A stretch of DNA of 64,000 nt from Streptomyces lydicus (GTDB taxonomy: Bacteria > Actinomycetota > Actinomycetes > Streptomycetales > Streptomycetaceae). Position 1 is the stretch's first letter; every line of letters starts with the position of its first letter. The translations under genes were made by a program, and so were the position numbers. Location of the stretch: assembly GCF_004125265.1 (NCBI RefSeq), contig NZ_RDTE01000003.1, forward strand, positions 186,001 through 250,000, in the 5' to 3' direction. Positions 56,181 through 64,000 of this stretch are shown here, one piece after another. The notes beneath the pieces are model-generated. The model saw only the letters and a list, made by a program, of their open reading frames with translations. It searched no databases and had not been told where the DNA came from.

Positions 56181-56900
56181 TCAGCAGCAGAAGGACGGGT
56201 TCGGCGGGCCCCTGCGGGACAGGACGTGGTGCAGGAACACCCCGCGCAGGCGCAGGACATGACCGCCACCGGCCACCCAACGCGCGGTCGGCCTCCGGCC
56301 CGGCCGGCCCAGCGTCGCCAGGACCAGCATCAGGGGCGCGAACCACACCGCGGCCACGCTGCGGGCGAGCCGGAACGCGGCCGCCTCGCCGCGCCACAGC
56401 CACAACCCGCACACCAGCGCGGCCAGCACATGGGCGAGGAACATACCGATGGTGCCGTGGCCGGAGTGCACCATCCGCAACTCGCTCATCTCGCCGCGCA
56501 GGGCACCGATATCGCCCCTGTGCGCGGTGGAGGCGGCGAGCCGGCCGGCCATGCCCGCCAGATGACTCATCCCCGTCATATCGCCGCTTGGCGCCATGGA
56601 CGCGGAGTGCGTGGTCTCCTGGCCGAGGACGGACCGGCAGGACTGCGCCAGGCCGAACAGGGAGTGCAGAGCCAGTTGGGCCACGACGGTGGAGCCGGTC
56701 ACGGCGATTCCGCCGCGTTCCCGGCCCGCCGACCACCAAGCCGCCGAGCCCGTTGCCCCGAGTGCGGCTACGAGCGCCCATGCGGGCAACGGCCGCGCGG
56801 ACATCAGCGCATGTCCCAGGGCCGCGGTCGTCACGCACACCACCGCGAAGATCGCGGCGCGCGCAGCTCGTGAAACCGACCCGGCAGTCATGTTGGTCAT
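56181..56900 (-). CDS. Polytopic membrane protein of unknown function
   Basis: 239 residues with about five transmembrane segments (AAIFAVVCVTTAALGHALM; PAWALVAALGATGSAAWW; GSTVVAQLALHSLFGLAQ; MFLAHVLAALVCGLWLW; AAVWFAPLMLVLATLG). The central loop is rich in Met and His (HSASMAPSGDMTGMSHLAGMAG, HSGHG), and the protein ends NPSFCC. This suggests metal, perhaps copper, contact, but no family is certain. Located upstream of the ECF sigma gene on the same strand. Confidence 0.7.
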   Translation of the reverse strand: MTNMTAGSVSRAARAAIFAVVCVTTAALGHALMSARPLPAWALVAALGATGSAAWWSAGRERGGIAVTGSTVVAQLALHSLFGLAQSCRSVLGQETTHSASMAPSGDMTGMSHLAGMAGRLAASTAHRGDIGALRGEMSELRMVHSGHGTIGMFLAHVLAALVCGLWLWRGEAAAFRLARSVAAVWFAPLMLVLATLGRPGRRPTARWVAGGGHVLRLRGVFLHHVLSRRGPPNPSFCC

Positions 56901-57182
56901 CGTGCCAGCCGGTTCATCCGTAGGGGAGGGTGCATGGCACCTCGGGCCCAGTTGTTGTCCGGATCCGCTAAACCAGTTCGTGGGTGGTCAACCGGGTGGC
57001 AGCGCAGGAGATAGGGGAGGCCTGCGCTACGCCTCCGGCCTGGCTCCGCCGTCCGGCCGGTCCCCCTCCCTTTCGCCGGGTCTCCCCTCCCGGCGGCCTC
57101 ACCGGGAACTGATGGCCCGGTCCGTACGACTGACTGGGCCCGGCCTCAGGAGAGACGGGGCCGGTGTTTCGGGAGGGTTGCG

Positions 57183-58409
57183 GTGCGGGTGGAGCGTGGG
57201 ACGGAATCGGGATCCGCCGGGCCCGAGGGCGAGATGGCGGCCCGGCCGCCATGCGCCGGTCCGGCGGTGACGCTGCTGCTGACGTCCGCGATGGCGTTCT
57301 CGATGATGCAGCTCTTCCTGATCGGCGCGCTCGGGCCGCGGCTGGTCGGCGAGCTGGGGATCTCCCGTACGGTGCTGGGCCTGACCACGACGGCGGGTTT
57401 TGGCGCGGCGGCCTTGCTGTCGCCGGCGGCGGGGCGGCTGGTGGACCGGGTGGGGCCGCGGCGCTGTCTGGTGGCCCTGCTGCTGCTCGCCGCCGTCTCT
57501 CTGGCGCTGATCGGGGCCGCTCCGGGGACAGCGGTGCTGCTGCTGGCGGTGGCGCTCGGCGGTCTGCCGCAGGCCCTGGCCAACCCGGCGACCAACAAGC
57601 TGATCCTGGCCACCGTCCCGGCCGAGCGGCGGGGTGGGGTCACCGGGCTGAAGCAGTCCGGGGTCCAATTCGGTGCCTTCGTAGCGGGACTTCCGCTGTC
57701 GCTGCTGGCCGCGGGGGTGGGCTGGCGTGGTGCGGTGTGGACGGCGGCGGGCACGGCAGCGCTGGCCGCGACGTGGGCAGCCCTCGTACTGCCGCCCGAC
57801 GCGGTCGCGGCGGCTCCGGCCGGCCGCCCTCCCCGGCCCGTGCGCGGCCTGACACGTCAGTTGGCGGTCTTCTCCCTGCTGCTCGGCTGCGGAATCGCCT
57901 CGGTCAACACCTACCTGGCGTTGTTCGGTTCGCAGCGCCTGGGCCTCTCCCCGACCACGGCCGCCGCCTTGGTGGCCGTCCTGGGCGTGGCCGGCATCGG
58001 CGGGCGCATGGGGTGGGCACGGGTGGCGGGGCGGCCGGGACGAGCCGAGGCGCTGCCCGCCCTGCTGGCGGCCGGGGCGGTGGGCGCGGCGCTGTTTCTC
58101 GCCGCCGCGGTCCTGGCGCATCCGCTGGTGTGGGTGGCCGCGATGGCCGTCGGATCGTTCGCGGTGTCGGCGAACGCGGTGTCCATGGTCCTGGTGCTGC
58201 AACGAGCCGCACCGGGGCGTGCCGGGCAGGATTCGGCCCTGGTGTCGGCGGGCTTCTTCGCCGGGTTCGCGGTGGGCCCGCCGCTGTTCGGCGCGCTGGT
58301 CTCGGCCGCCGGCTACGGGCCGGGATGGCTGCTGGTGGCAGCCGAGTTCGCAGGGGCGGCAGTGGTTGCCGTGCCCCTGCGGTCGCGTGGCCAAGAGGAG
58401 GGCGAATGA
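57183..58409 (+). CDS. MFS transporter
   Basis: 408 residues from GTG 57,183 with GGGAGGG upstream; a short Glu/Gly N-terminus precedes about 12 hydrophobic segments. The MFS loop 2-3 signature is degenerate (AAGRLVDRVGPRRCLVALL). The Ala/Gly/Val-rich helices and GLKQSGVQFGAFVAGLPLSLLAAGVGWRGAVW fit the CynX/NarK-like or drug-exporter branches. It is followed 9 bp later by the GH88-like gene, so they are probably co-transcribed. Substrate unknown. Confidence 0.88.
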   Translation: MRVERGTESGSAGPEGEMAARPPCAGPAVTLLLTSAMAFSMMQLFLIGALGPRLVGELGISRTVLGLTTTAGFGAAALLSPAAGRLVDRVGPRRCLVALLLLAAVSLALIGAAPGTAVLLLAVALGGLPQALANPATNKLILATVPAERRGGVTGLKQSGVQFGAFVAGLPLSLLAAGVGWRGAVWTAAGTAALAATWAALVLPPDAVAAAPAGRPPRPVRGLTRQLAVFSLLLGCGIASVNTYLALFGSQRLGLSPTTAAALVAVLGVAGIGGRMGWARVAGRPGRAEALPALLAAGAVGAALFLAAAVLAHPLVWVAAMAVGSFAVSANAVSMVLVLQRAAPGRAGQDSALVSAGFFAGFAVGPPLFGALVSAAGYGPGWLLVAAEFAGAAVVAVPLRSRGQEEGE

Positions 58410-58418
58410 GGAGGACGA

Positions 58419-59684
58419 ATGAAGGAGAGTGAAGGAGGCGGGATGCATACGCCCTCGGAAACGGTGAGTGGGATCGACTCGGACATGGTGGGTGGGACCG
58501 GCCCGGAAACGGCGGGTGGGACCGATCCGGAAACGGCAGGATGGTCCGACCCGGCAACCTCGGGCTGGGCCGGCCCGGCGCTCGCCTCCCTCCTGGAGCG
58601 GGTCTCCGTGACGGCGGACGAGGTCGGTCCGCGCTTCCCGCTGTACGCGGACCGGGACAGCGGTTCGTGGAAGTCCACCTCCCGGGGTTCATGGACCGGG
58701 GGGTTCTGGGCGGGTCTGTTGTGGTGGCGTGCCCTGTCCTCGGGCGACCCGGCGCACCGGGCGGCGGCATCCGACGGCACCCAGCGGTTGCGGTACTGGA
58801 TCCGGCAGGACACCGCCACCCGCGGGCTGGTGCTCTGGTACGGCACCGCTCTGGCCGCGGGCCCCGGCGGCGACGTGGCGGCGGACCGGCTGAGGGCGGA
58901 GGCGGCGCGGGCCTGCCTGGCCGCGTACGAAGGCGAGTGGGGGCTGGTGCCGTGGGGCGATGCCTTCGGCGGGCCGCGGCTGCTGGCGCGCGCGGACGGG
59001 GTGCCGGGGCTGGTGCCGCTGCTGGCCTGTGCGCCGGACGGTGGAGACGGTGGGAGCAGCGAGGGTAGTCGGAGCAGTGCGAGCAGTGGAGACGGTAGGG
59101 GCAGTGGTCGGGCTGCCGCGTACGGCCATCTCACCCGGCATCTTGACCTGTGCCTCTCCGAGGACCCGCCGCGCCCCGCCTGGCAGGCCCGGCCGCACGG
59201 TACGTGGGCGGCCTGCGCCGAGCCCGCGCCCGGCTGGAGCCGTACCGCGGCGTGGCTGCTGCTGGGGACCGCCGACGGGCTCCACCGGCTCGGGGACGAC
59301 GACCGCCTGCGGGAGGCGGCAGGGCGGCTTGCCGCACTGCGCCTCGCGCCGGGGGCACGGCTCGTCCCTCCGGCTCAGGACGGGTGTCCGCTCGGGCCCG
59401 TGGACACGTCCGCCGCGGCGATCGAGGCGGTGGCCGCGCTGAAGCTGGCCACGCTCGCACGGGCAGCGGGCGACGGGCCGGAAGGCGACCGTCTGGCGAC
59501 CCGGGGGCGGCTGATCCTGCGTCGGTTGACCGAGGCGCACCAGTCGGCCTCGGGCGCGTTGCTGGACGGTTGCTACGACGCCGGGCGCGGCCTCGCCACG
59601 CACCATGAGCTGATCTGGGGAGACTTCTTCCTCGCCTGGGGACTGGCGATACTCACCGGGCTGACGGAGCCGTTCACGATGTGA
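58419..59684 (+). CDS. GH88-like (alpha/alpha)6-barrel glycosyl hydrolase
   Basis: 421 residues from ATG 58,419; a start at 58,443 with AAGGAGG just upstream is equally good. The N-terminus is a string of short Gly-Thr-Asp-Pro-Glu-Thr-Ala repeats. The core has the unsaturated-glucuronyl-hydrolase-like pattern: FPLYADRDSGSWKSTSRGSWTGGFWAGLLWWRA near the start, WGDAFGG, DTSAAAIEAVAALKLATLA and HHELIWGDFFLAWGLAIL at the end. A Ser/Gly-rich insert interrupts the barrel near residue 208-230. Cytoplasmic, with no signal peptide. It probably cleaves an unsaturated uronide taken up by the cell. Confidence 0.75.
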   Translation: MKESEGGGMHTPSETVSGIDSDMVGGTGPETAGGTDPETAGWSDPATSGWAGPALASLLERVSVTADEVGPRFPLYADRDSGSWKSTSRGSWTGGFWAGLLWWRALSSGDPAHRAAASDGTQRLRYWIRQDTATRGLVLWYGTALAAGPGGDVAADRLRAEAARACLAAYEGEWGLVPWGDAFGGPRLLARADGVPGLVPLLACAPDGGDGGSSEGSRSSASSGDGRGSGRAAAYGHLTRHLDLCLSEDPPRPAWQARPHGTWAACAEPAPGWSRTAAWLLLGTADGLHRLGDDDRLREAAGRLAALRLAPGARLVPPAQDGCPLGPVDTSAAAIEAVAALKLATLARAAGDGPEGDRLATRGRLILRRLTEAHQSASGALLDGCYDAGRGLATHHELIWGDFFLAWGLAILTGLTEPFTM

Positions 59685-59761
59685 CCGGAGCGGGGGCGCG
59701 GCGTGGGCGGGGGCGCAGCGTGGGCGCAACGTGAGCGTGGGCGGCGGAGGTCGCAGCGTGC

Positions 59762-59827
59762 CCCGTGGGATGCGCAGCATGCCCCCGTGGGATGCGCAGC
59801 ATGCCCCCGTGGGATGCGCAGCGTGGC
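59762..59827. repeat. Three tandem copies of a 22-bp repeat
   Basis: Units at 59,762-59,783, 59,784-59,805 and 59,806-59,827 (core GTGGGATGCGCAGC; the third diverges at its end), followed by a degenerate fourth. There are no unique spacers. They lie between the convergent ends of the GH88-like and acyl-CoA dehydrogenase genes, preceded by G-rich GCAGCGTGGGCG-type repeats. Confidence 0.85.
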
Positions 59828-59866
59828 CCTCGGAATGCGCGGCCCGACCGGCCGAGTTCACCGAGT

Positions 59867-61093
59867 TCACGAGGTGCCGCCCTCATCACGCAGAACCCGG
59901 CGGGCCACCGCAGCGATATGCAGCTCGTCCGGGCCGTCCAGCAGCCGGGCCGCACGGCCCATACGGAACAGCCCCGGCAGCGCGGTGTCCGGACCCAGAC
60001 CGGCCGCGCCGTGCACCTGGATCGCGGCGTCGGCGACCTGTTGCAGCATCCGGGCCGCCGCGACCTTGGCCAGCCCGGTCTCCACCCGGGCGTCGCCGCC
60101 CGCCTCCAGGCGGGCCACCGCCTCGTACACCAGCGGCCTGGTCGTGCGGATCGCCAGCAAGGCGTCGAAGACGAGCTGCTGGACGAGCTGGCGGTCGGCC
60201 AGCGGGCCGGATGACTGGTTCCGCGAGCGGGCGCGGTCGCGCATCAGGTCAAAGGCCCGTTCGGCCTGTCCGAGCCAGCGCAGACACCGCAGGACACGGC
60301 CGAGTCGCAGCCGCTCCCCGGCGATCCGCAGCGCCTTGCCGCGCTCGCCGACCAGGTGGTCCGAGGGCACGGTGACACCCTCGAATTCGATCTCCCACTG
60401 GCCGCCCACGCCCAGCACCGGCAGTTCGCGCACCACCCGGAATCCGGGCGCTGAGGTGGGCACCAGGAGCAGCGACAGCTCGTCGCCGGTCCGGGCCATC
60501 ACGGTCACCAGGTCCGCGTCTCCCGCTCCGGTGATGAACCACTTGCGGCCGTGCAGGGTCCACGTCCCGTCGGGGCCGGGTTCGGCGCGGGTCGCGGTCA
60601 GCTGGGGGTCGGTGCCGGGCGTGTCGGGCTCGGTCATCGCGTAGCAGGTGCGCAGTTCACCCGTCGCGATACGCGGCAGATGGCGTTCGCGAACGGGCCC
60701 GGAGGCGTGGCGGCTGAGCATCAGCACATCCAGCAGGGAGCCCGAACCGAGGGCGGCGGGACCGTGGTCGCTCGCCCCCTCGGCCTCGGCCAGGTGCGCG
60801 TAGCGGGACAGCGGCAGCCCTTGTCCGCCCCACTCCTCGGGCAACGGCAGCGCCCACAACCCGGCGTCCTTCGCCTCCGTCCTAAGCCTGCGCAACGCGG
60901 TGTGCGCGGCCGGTCCGCCCGCGTCGAGCACCGGCTCGGCGGGCATCACCCGCTCCCGTACGAAGGCCGCTACGCGTCGCCGCAGCTCGGCAGCCCCGGG
61001 CGGACAGTCCGGCAGCCCGAACGGGCCGGGGCCGCGGGCCGCGTCCGCACTCGGAAGCCTCGATGCGCCCTGCGCTCGATCCATGGGGTTCAC
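59867..61093 (-). CDS. Acyl-CoA dehydrogenase
   Basis: 408 residues from GTG 61,093 with GGAGG 7 bp upstream; ATG 61,084 is an alternative. FAD-dependent desaturase of acyl-CoA. Signature 1 is CYAMTEPDTPGTD, and the FAD/substrate region is WTLHGRKWFITGAGDADL. The C-terminal helical domain ends QVHGAAGLGPDTALPGLFRMGRAARLLDGPDELH. The base position is hard to place by eye, but the family is clear. Divergent from the CoA-transferase at 61,258; the two probably share a pathway. Confidence 0.9.
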   Translation of the reverse strand: MNPMDRAQGASRLPSADAARGPGPFGLPDCPPGAAELRRRVAAFVRERVMPAEPVLDAGGPAAHTALRRLRTEAKDAGLWALPLPEEWGGQGLPLSRYAHLAEAEGASDHGPAALGSGSLLDVLMLSRHASGPVRERHLPRIATGELRTCYAMTEPDTPGTDPQLTATRAEPGPDGTWTLHGRKWFITGAGDADLVTVMARTGDELSLLLVPTSAPGFRVVRELPVLGVGGQWEIEFEGVTVPSDHLVGERGKALRIAGERLRLGRVLRCLRWLGQAERAFDLMRDRARSRNQSSGPLADRQLVQQLVFDALLAIRTTRPLVYEAVARLEAGGDARVETGLAKVAAARMLQQVADAAIQVHGAAGLGPDTALPGLFRMGRAARLLDGPDELHIAAVARRVLRDEGGTS

Positions 61094-61257
61094 CGCTTTC
61101 CTCCGTATCCACCGGGAACTCGGTGAACCGGCAGTCCGACTTACTGGCCGTGGAGTTGGTCGGCCCCGGTCGCCGTCTGGTTCCCGTACGCCCACACCCG
61201 TACGTCCACGCCGTACGCAACACGCGGCGCACACCGCCGTCGCCGGAGAGGAACACC

Positions 61258-63165
61258 GTGAATGCCGTGAATACCGCGCATGCCGTGGGGAGCCCCGCTG
61301 TCCTCGGTGCGCACCGGCCGCTGGAGGACGTGGACGTACAGGTCTCGGGGCCCGCCGCACTCACCGCTCCGGCACTCGCCCACCTGCGGTCGCTGGGCGC
61401 CGGCGTGCCGGAGACGCCGGCCGCGCGGACCGGGCCCGCGCGTTTCACCACAACCGGCGGTGGACTGGGCGAGGTGACGGCGTACACCGCATGGGCGGAC
61501 ATCCTGCCGGAAGCGGACGCCGCCGACGAGGCAACCGTCCAGGCAGCCACCGGGATGATGCATGTGCACGGCAGACGCGACGGCGCACCCCGGGGCCTGG
61601 CCGTCGATTACGCAGCCACCTGCGCATCGGTGCTCACCGTGCAGGGCCTGCTCGCCACGCTTCTCGGCCGGGCGCGAGGCGGGAGCGGGGGCGGGGCCAC
61701 GGGCTTCGCCACCGGGGCCGACCGGGCGGCGCTGCTGACGATCTCCCAGTACGCCGCTGCGGCGAACGCACCCGAGGCGGAGGCGGTCAGCCCGGCTCCC
61801 GGCGGCCCGCCGTTCACCGCCGCCTGTGGCACCCGTTTCGAGCTGGAGGCGCTGGACCCCGCTCCCTGGGCCCGGTTCTGGCGCACGCTGGGCGCCCCCG
61901 AGGAGGCAATACGCGCCGGCTGGCCCGCCTTCCAGTTCCGTTACGCCACCGCCTGCGCCCCTCTGCCCGAGGCGCTGCACCACACAGCGCGCGCTGTCTC
62001 CTGGACGCTTATACGGGAGGCCGCCGCCTCGTCGGGGGCGGAGGTGTGCGCCCTGCATACGCTGGCCGGGCGGGCGGCGGAGGCGGCGCCTGACGCCGCA
62101 CCATGGACGCTGGCAGCCTTTCCCGGGGCAGGGACCCCGCCCAGCTCCGGCTCCCTCTCCCCCGGCTCCCTCTTCTCACGTCCCCTTCCCGGCGGCGCCC
62201 AGCCCTCCGGTACCCTTCCCCCCGGCGCCCTGTCCTCCGACGCCCTTCCACTCTCCGGCCTGACCGTGCTGGAAGCGGGCCGCCGCGTCCAGGCCCCGCT
62301 CGCCGCCCATCTGCTCGGCCTGCTCGGCGCCGACGTCGTACGGATAGAACCGCCCGGCGGGGACCCGCTGCGCGGCATGCCCCCCTGCGCCTCGGGTGTC
62401 TCCGCGCGCTGGCTCGCCCTCAACCGCGGCAAGCGCGCCGTGGAGATCGACATCAAGTCGGCTGCCGGGCAGGGCGAGTTGCGGGAGCTGGCCGCCGGCG
62501 CGGACGTCTTCCTGCACAACTGGGCCCCGGGCAAGGCGGAACAGTTCGGGCTGGGCGCCGGCCATCTGGCGCCCGTCAACCCGCGCCTGGTGTACGCCTA
62601 CACCAGCGGCTGGGCGGGCCGCCTGCCCGATCCCCCCATGGGCACCGACTTCATGGTGCAGGCCCGTACCGCCGTCGGCGAAGCGGCCCGGCCGGCCGAC
62701 GAGCCGCCCGTCCCTTCCCTCATGACCTTGATCGATGTGCTCGGCGGACTCGTCGGCGCCGAGGCCGTGCTCGCCGGTCTGCTGCTCCGCGAGCGCAGCG
62801 GGCGCGGTGTACGGGTGGAGTCCTCACTGCTCGGTGCCACGGAAACGCTCACCGCACCCGCGGTGCGACGGGCCGCGGCGGGCCAGGCCCCGCGCCGCCC
62901 GGCCGGATTCCGCCGCCCGTGGGCGACCGCCGACGGATGGCTGGCGCCGTCCGACGAGTCCTCCCCCATGGCGCATGCCGAGTCGGCGCGCCTGCGAGAG
63001 CTGCCGTCCGACCAGGCAGTCGCAGCCCTACGCGAGCAGGGCGGATCCGCCACCGCCGTCACCACCGACCTCGGTGCGCTTCCTGAGGACCCACGCCTGC
63101 GCGGGGCGTTGACCCGCGATTCCCACGGATCCCTCGTCATCCCCTCGCCCTGGAGGTTCGCATGA
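61258..63165 (+). CDS. CaiB/BaiF (family III) CoA-transferase, long form
   Basis: 635 residues from GTG 61,258 with GGAGAGGAA upstream. The C-terminal half is canonical: LSGLTVLEAGRRVQAPLAAHLLGLLGADVVRIEPPGGDPLRGMPP, RWLALNRGKRAVEIDIKS, FLHNWAPGKAEQFGL and GTDFMVQARTAVG. The N-terminal half resembles a second, degenerate transferase lobe, joined by a Pro/Ser/Gly-rich linker near residues 295-335. It moves CoA between carboxylic acids. Its stop overlaps the next ATG (ATGA at 63,162). Confidence 0.87.
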   Translation: MNAVNTAHAVGSPAVLGAHRPLEDVDVQVSGPAALTAPALAHLRSLGAGVPETPAARTGPARFTTTGGGLGEVTAYTAWADILPEADAADEATVQAATGMMHVHGRRDGAPRGLAVDYAATCASVLTVQGLLATLLGRARGGSGGGATGFATGADRAALLTISQYAAAANAPEAEAVSPAPGGPPFTAACGTRFELEALDPAPWARFWRTLGAPEEAIRAGWPAFQFRYATACAPLPEALHHTARAVSWTLIREAAASSGAEVCALHTLAGRAAEAAPDAAPWTLAAFPGAGTPPSSGSLSPGSLFSRPLPGGAQPSGTLPPGALSSDALPLSGLTVLEAGRRVQAPLAAHLLGLLGADVVRIEPPGGDPLRGMPPCASGVSARWLALNRGKRAVEIDIKSAAGQGELRELAAGADVFLHNWAPGKAEQFGLGAGHLAPVNPRLVYAYTSGWAGRLPDPPMGTDFMVQARTAVGEAARPADEPPVPSLMTLIDVLGGLVGAEAVLAGLLLRERSGRGVRVESSLLGATETLTAPAVRRAAAGQAPRRPAGFRRPWATADGWLAPSDESSPMAHAESARLRELPSDQAVAALREQGGSATAVTTDLGALPEDPRLRGALTRDSHGSLVIPSPWRFA

Positions 63166-64000
63166 CCGCCCCGCTCCCCTCCCGGTTCCACGATCTGGTC
63201 CCCGCAACGCTGCGGCGCGCCTGGGCCGCCGAGGGCCACTGCCCCGACCTGGACCTGTACGCCCTGTTCCGGGCCCGCCGGACCGCCGACCCGCATGCCA
63301 CAGCCGTGATCGACGCCCGCGGCGAGGTCAGTTACGCGGAACTGGACCACCAGGCACGATGTCTGGCCACCGGGCTCGCCGAAGCAGGCGTCTGTCCCGG
63401 GGACGTGGTGGGCGTCCAGCTCCCCAACACCAGAGAGGCGGTCGCGGCCGATCTCGCCGTGGCCGCGCTGGGCGCTGTCGTCCTGCCCTTCCCGGTCGGA
63501 CGCGGCGGGCGGGAGGCCGTATCGCTACTCGGCCGCTCCGGGGCCCGCGCGGTGATCGCCGCCTCCGCACACCGTGGCGTCGAGCACGCACGGGAGCTGG
63601 CCGGACTGTCGGGCGAACTGCCCGCCCTGCGCGCCGTGATCGCCGCCGGCCCCGGCCCGGTCCCCGAGGGCTGCCTCCCGCTGGCCGACCTGCTGCGCGC
63701 CGACGCGACCGCGTTCACTCCCGCACGCCCCGACCCCGATACCGCGGCCCGGATCCTGGTCTCCTCCGGGTCCGAGGCCGAGCCCAAGATGGTGGCCTAC
63801 TCGCACAACGCGCTCGCGGGCGGCCGTGGCAACACACTCGCACCGCTGCTCCGCGACGGCATACGGCCCCGCTGCCTCTTCCTGGTGCCGCTCGCGTCGG
63901 CCTTCGGCAGCAGCGGAACCGCCGTCACTCTCGCCCGGCACGGCGGCTCCCTTGTCCTGCTCGACCGCTTCACGCCCGATGCGGCCCTGGAGGCGATCCT
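63162..64000 (+). CDS. AMP-dependent acyl-CoA synthetase, cut by the window end
   Basis: The first about 280 residues of an ANL enzyme starting MTAPLPSRFHDLVPATLRRAW. Seen: YAELDHQARCLATGLAEAGVCPGDVVGVQLPN, the ATP loop in variant form LVSSGSEAEPKMVAYSHNAL, and FLVPLASAFGSSGTAVTLARHGGSLVLLDRFTPDAAL. The catalytic C-terminal domain lies beyond the window. Overlaps the CoA-transferase by 4 bp, so acid activation, CoA transfer and dehydrogenation are linked here. Confidence 0.85.
   Translation, partial: MTAPLPSRFHDLVPATLRRAWAAEGHCPDLDLYALFRARRTADPHATAVIDARGEVSYAELDHQARCLATGLAEAGVCPGDVVGVQLPNTREAVAADLAVAALGAVVLPFPVGRGGREAVSLLGRSGARAVIAASAHRGVEHARELAGLSGELPALRAVIAAGPGPVPEGCLPLADLLRADATAFTPARPDPDTAARILVSSGSEAEPKMVAYSHNALAGGRGNTLAPLLRDGIRPRCLFLVPLASAFGSSGTAVTLARHGGSLVLLDRFTPDAALEAI

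Noticed and set aside
59762..59827. CRISPR-like array
   Set aside because: The 22-bp units are directly tandem with no unique spacers, and no cas genes are present.

Overview
The window is high-GC actinobacterial DNA and very probably from a Streptomyces. The signs are GTG/TTG starts, 4-bp ATGA/GTGA gene overlaps, modular type I PKSs, rare TTA (bldA) codons, and many sigma, TetR, LuxR and HxlR-type regulators. The annotation rests on reading translations and motifs; no database search was run.

The centre (about 14.5-43.7 kb) is a complete polyketide locus, which I identify as a trichostatin-type cluster. Three PKS genes (14,499-30,292, +) encode ACP-[KS-AT-DH-ACP]-[KS-AT-DH-KR-ACP]-[KS-AT-DH-KR-ACP-TE]. 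The AT motifs read methylmalonyl, methylmalonyl, malonyl, and module 1 has no KR. With a p-aminobenzoate-type starter this predicts Ar-CO-CH(CH3)-CH=C(CH3)-CH=CH-COOH, the carbon skeleton of trichostatic acid. A second plus-strand operon (37,451-43,700) makes and activates the starter: class II DAHP synthase, fused aminodeoxychorismate synthase, benzoate-CoA-ligase-like enzyme, aminodeoxychorismate lyase and a cysteine hydrolase. A divergent minus-strand operon (37,063-32,927) holds an asparagine-synthetase-like transferase, a SAM methyltransferase, an AurF-type di-iron N-oxygenase and an unknown protein. This fits N-methylation of the aryl amine and the known trichostatin route to the hydroxamate (Gln N-oxygenation to glutamate gamma-monohydroxamate, then hydroxylamine transfer to trichostatic acid). 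HxlR and LuxR regulators, a decayed transposase, TTA codons in three genes and a repeat-rich divergent promoter (37.1-37.45 kb) suggest its control.

The left flank (0-14 kb) holds stand-alone redox, hydrolase and regulator genes. These include a TetR-controlled SnoaL-like/NmrA/TetR operon with an operator inside its promoter spacer. It also has a second asparagine-synthetase-like gene beside an iron/siderophore-type ABC importer, and several gene remnants.

The right flank has a PiT phosphate transporter pair, a TTA-containing secreted protein behind a strong hairpin, and a 62-residue Arg-Gly-Phe repeat protein. A compact minus-strand operon (53,516-47,503) encodes a LysE exporter, a free-standing ACP, a TrpB2-like PLP enzyme, a FAD/NAD(P) protein and an adenylating enzyme. 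I cannot assign its product, and it is the best candidate here for an undescribed pathway. Then come a SigB/F-type sigma factor, an ECF sigma factor, a polytopic membrane protein, an MFS transporter, a GH88-like alpha/alpha-barrel protein, and an acyl-CoA dehydrogenase / CoA-transferase / acyl-adenylate ligase group that runs off the right end.
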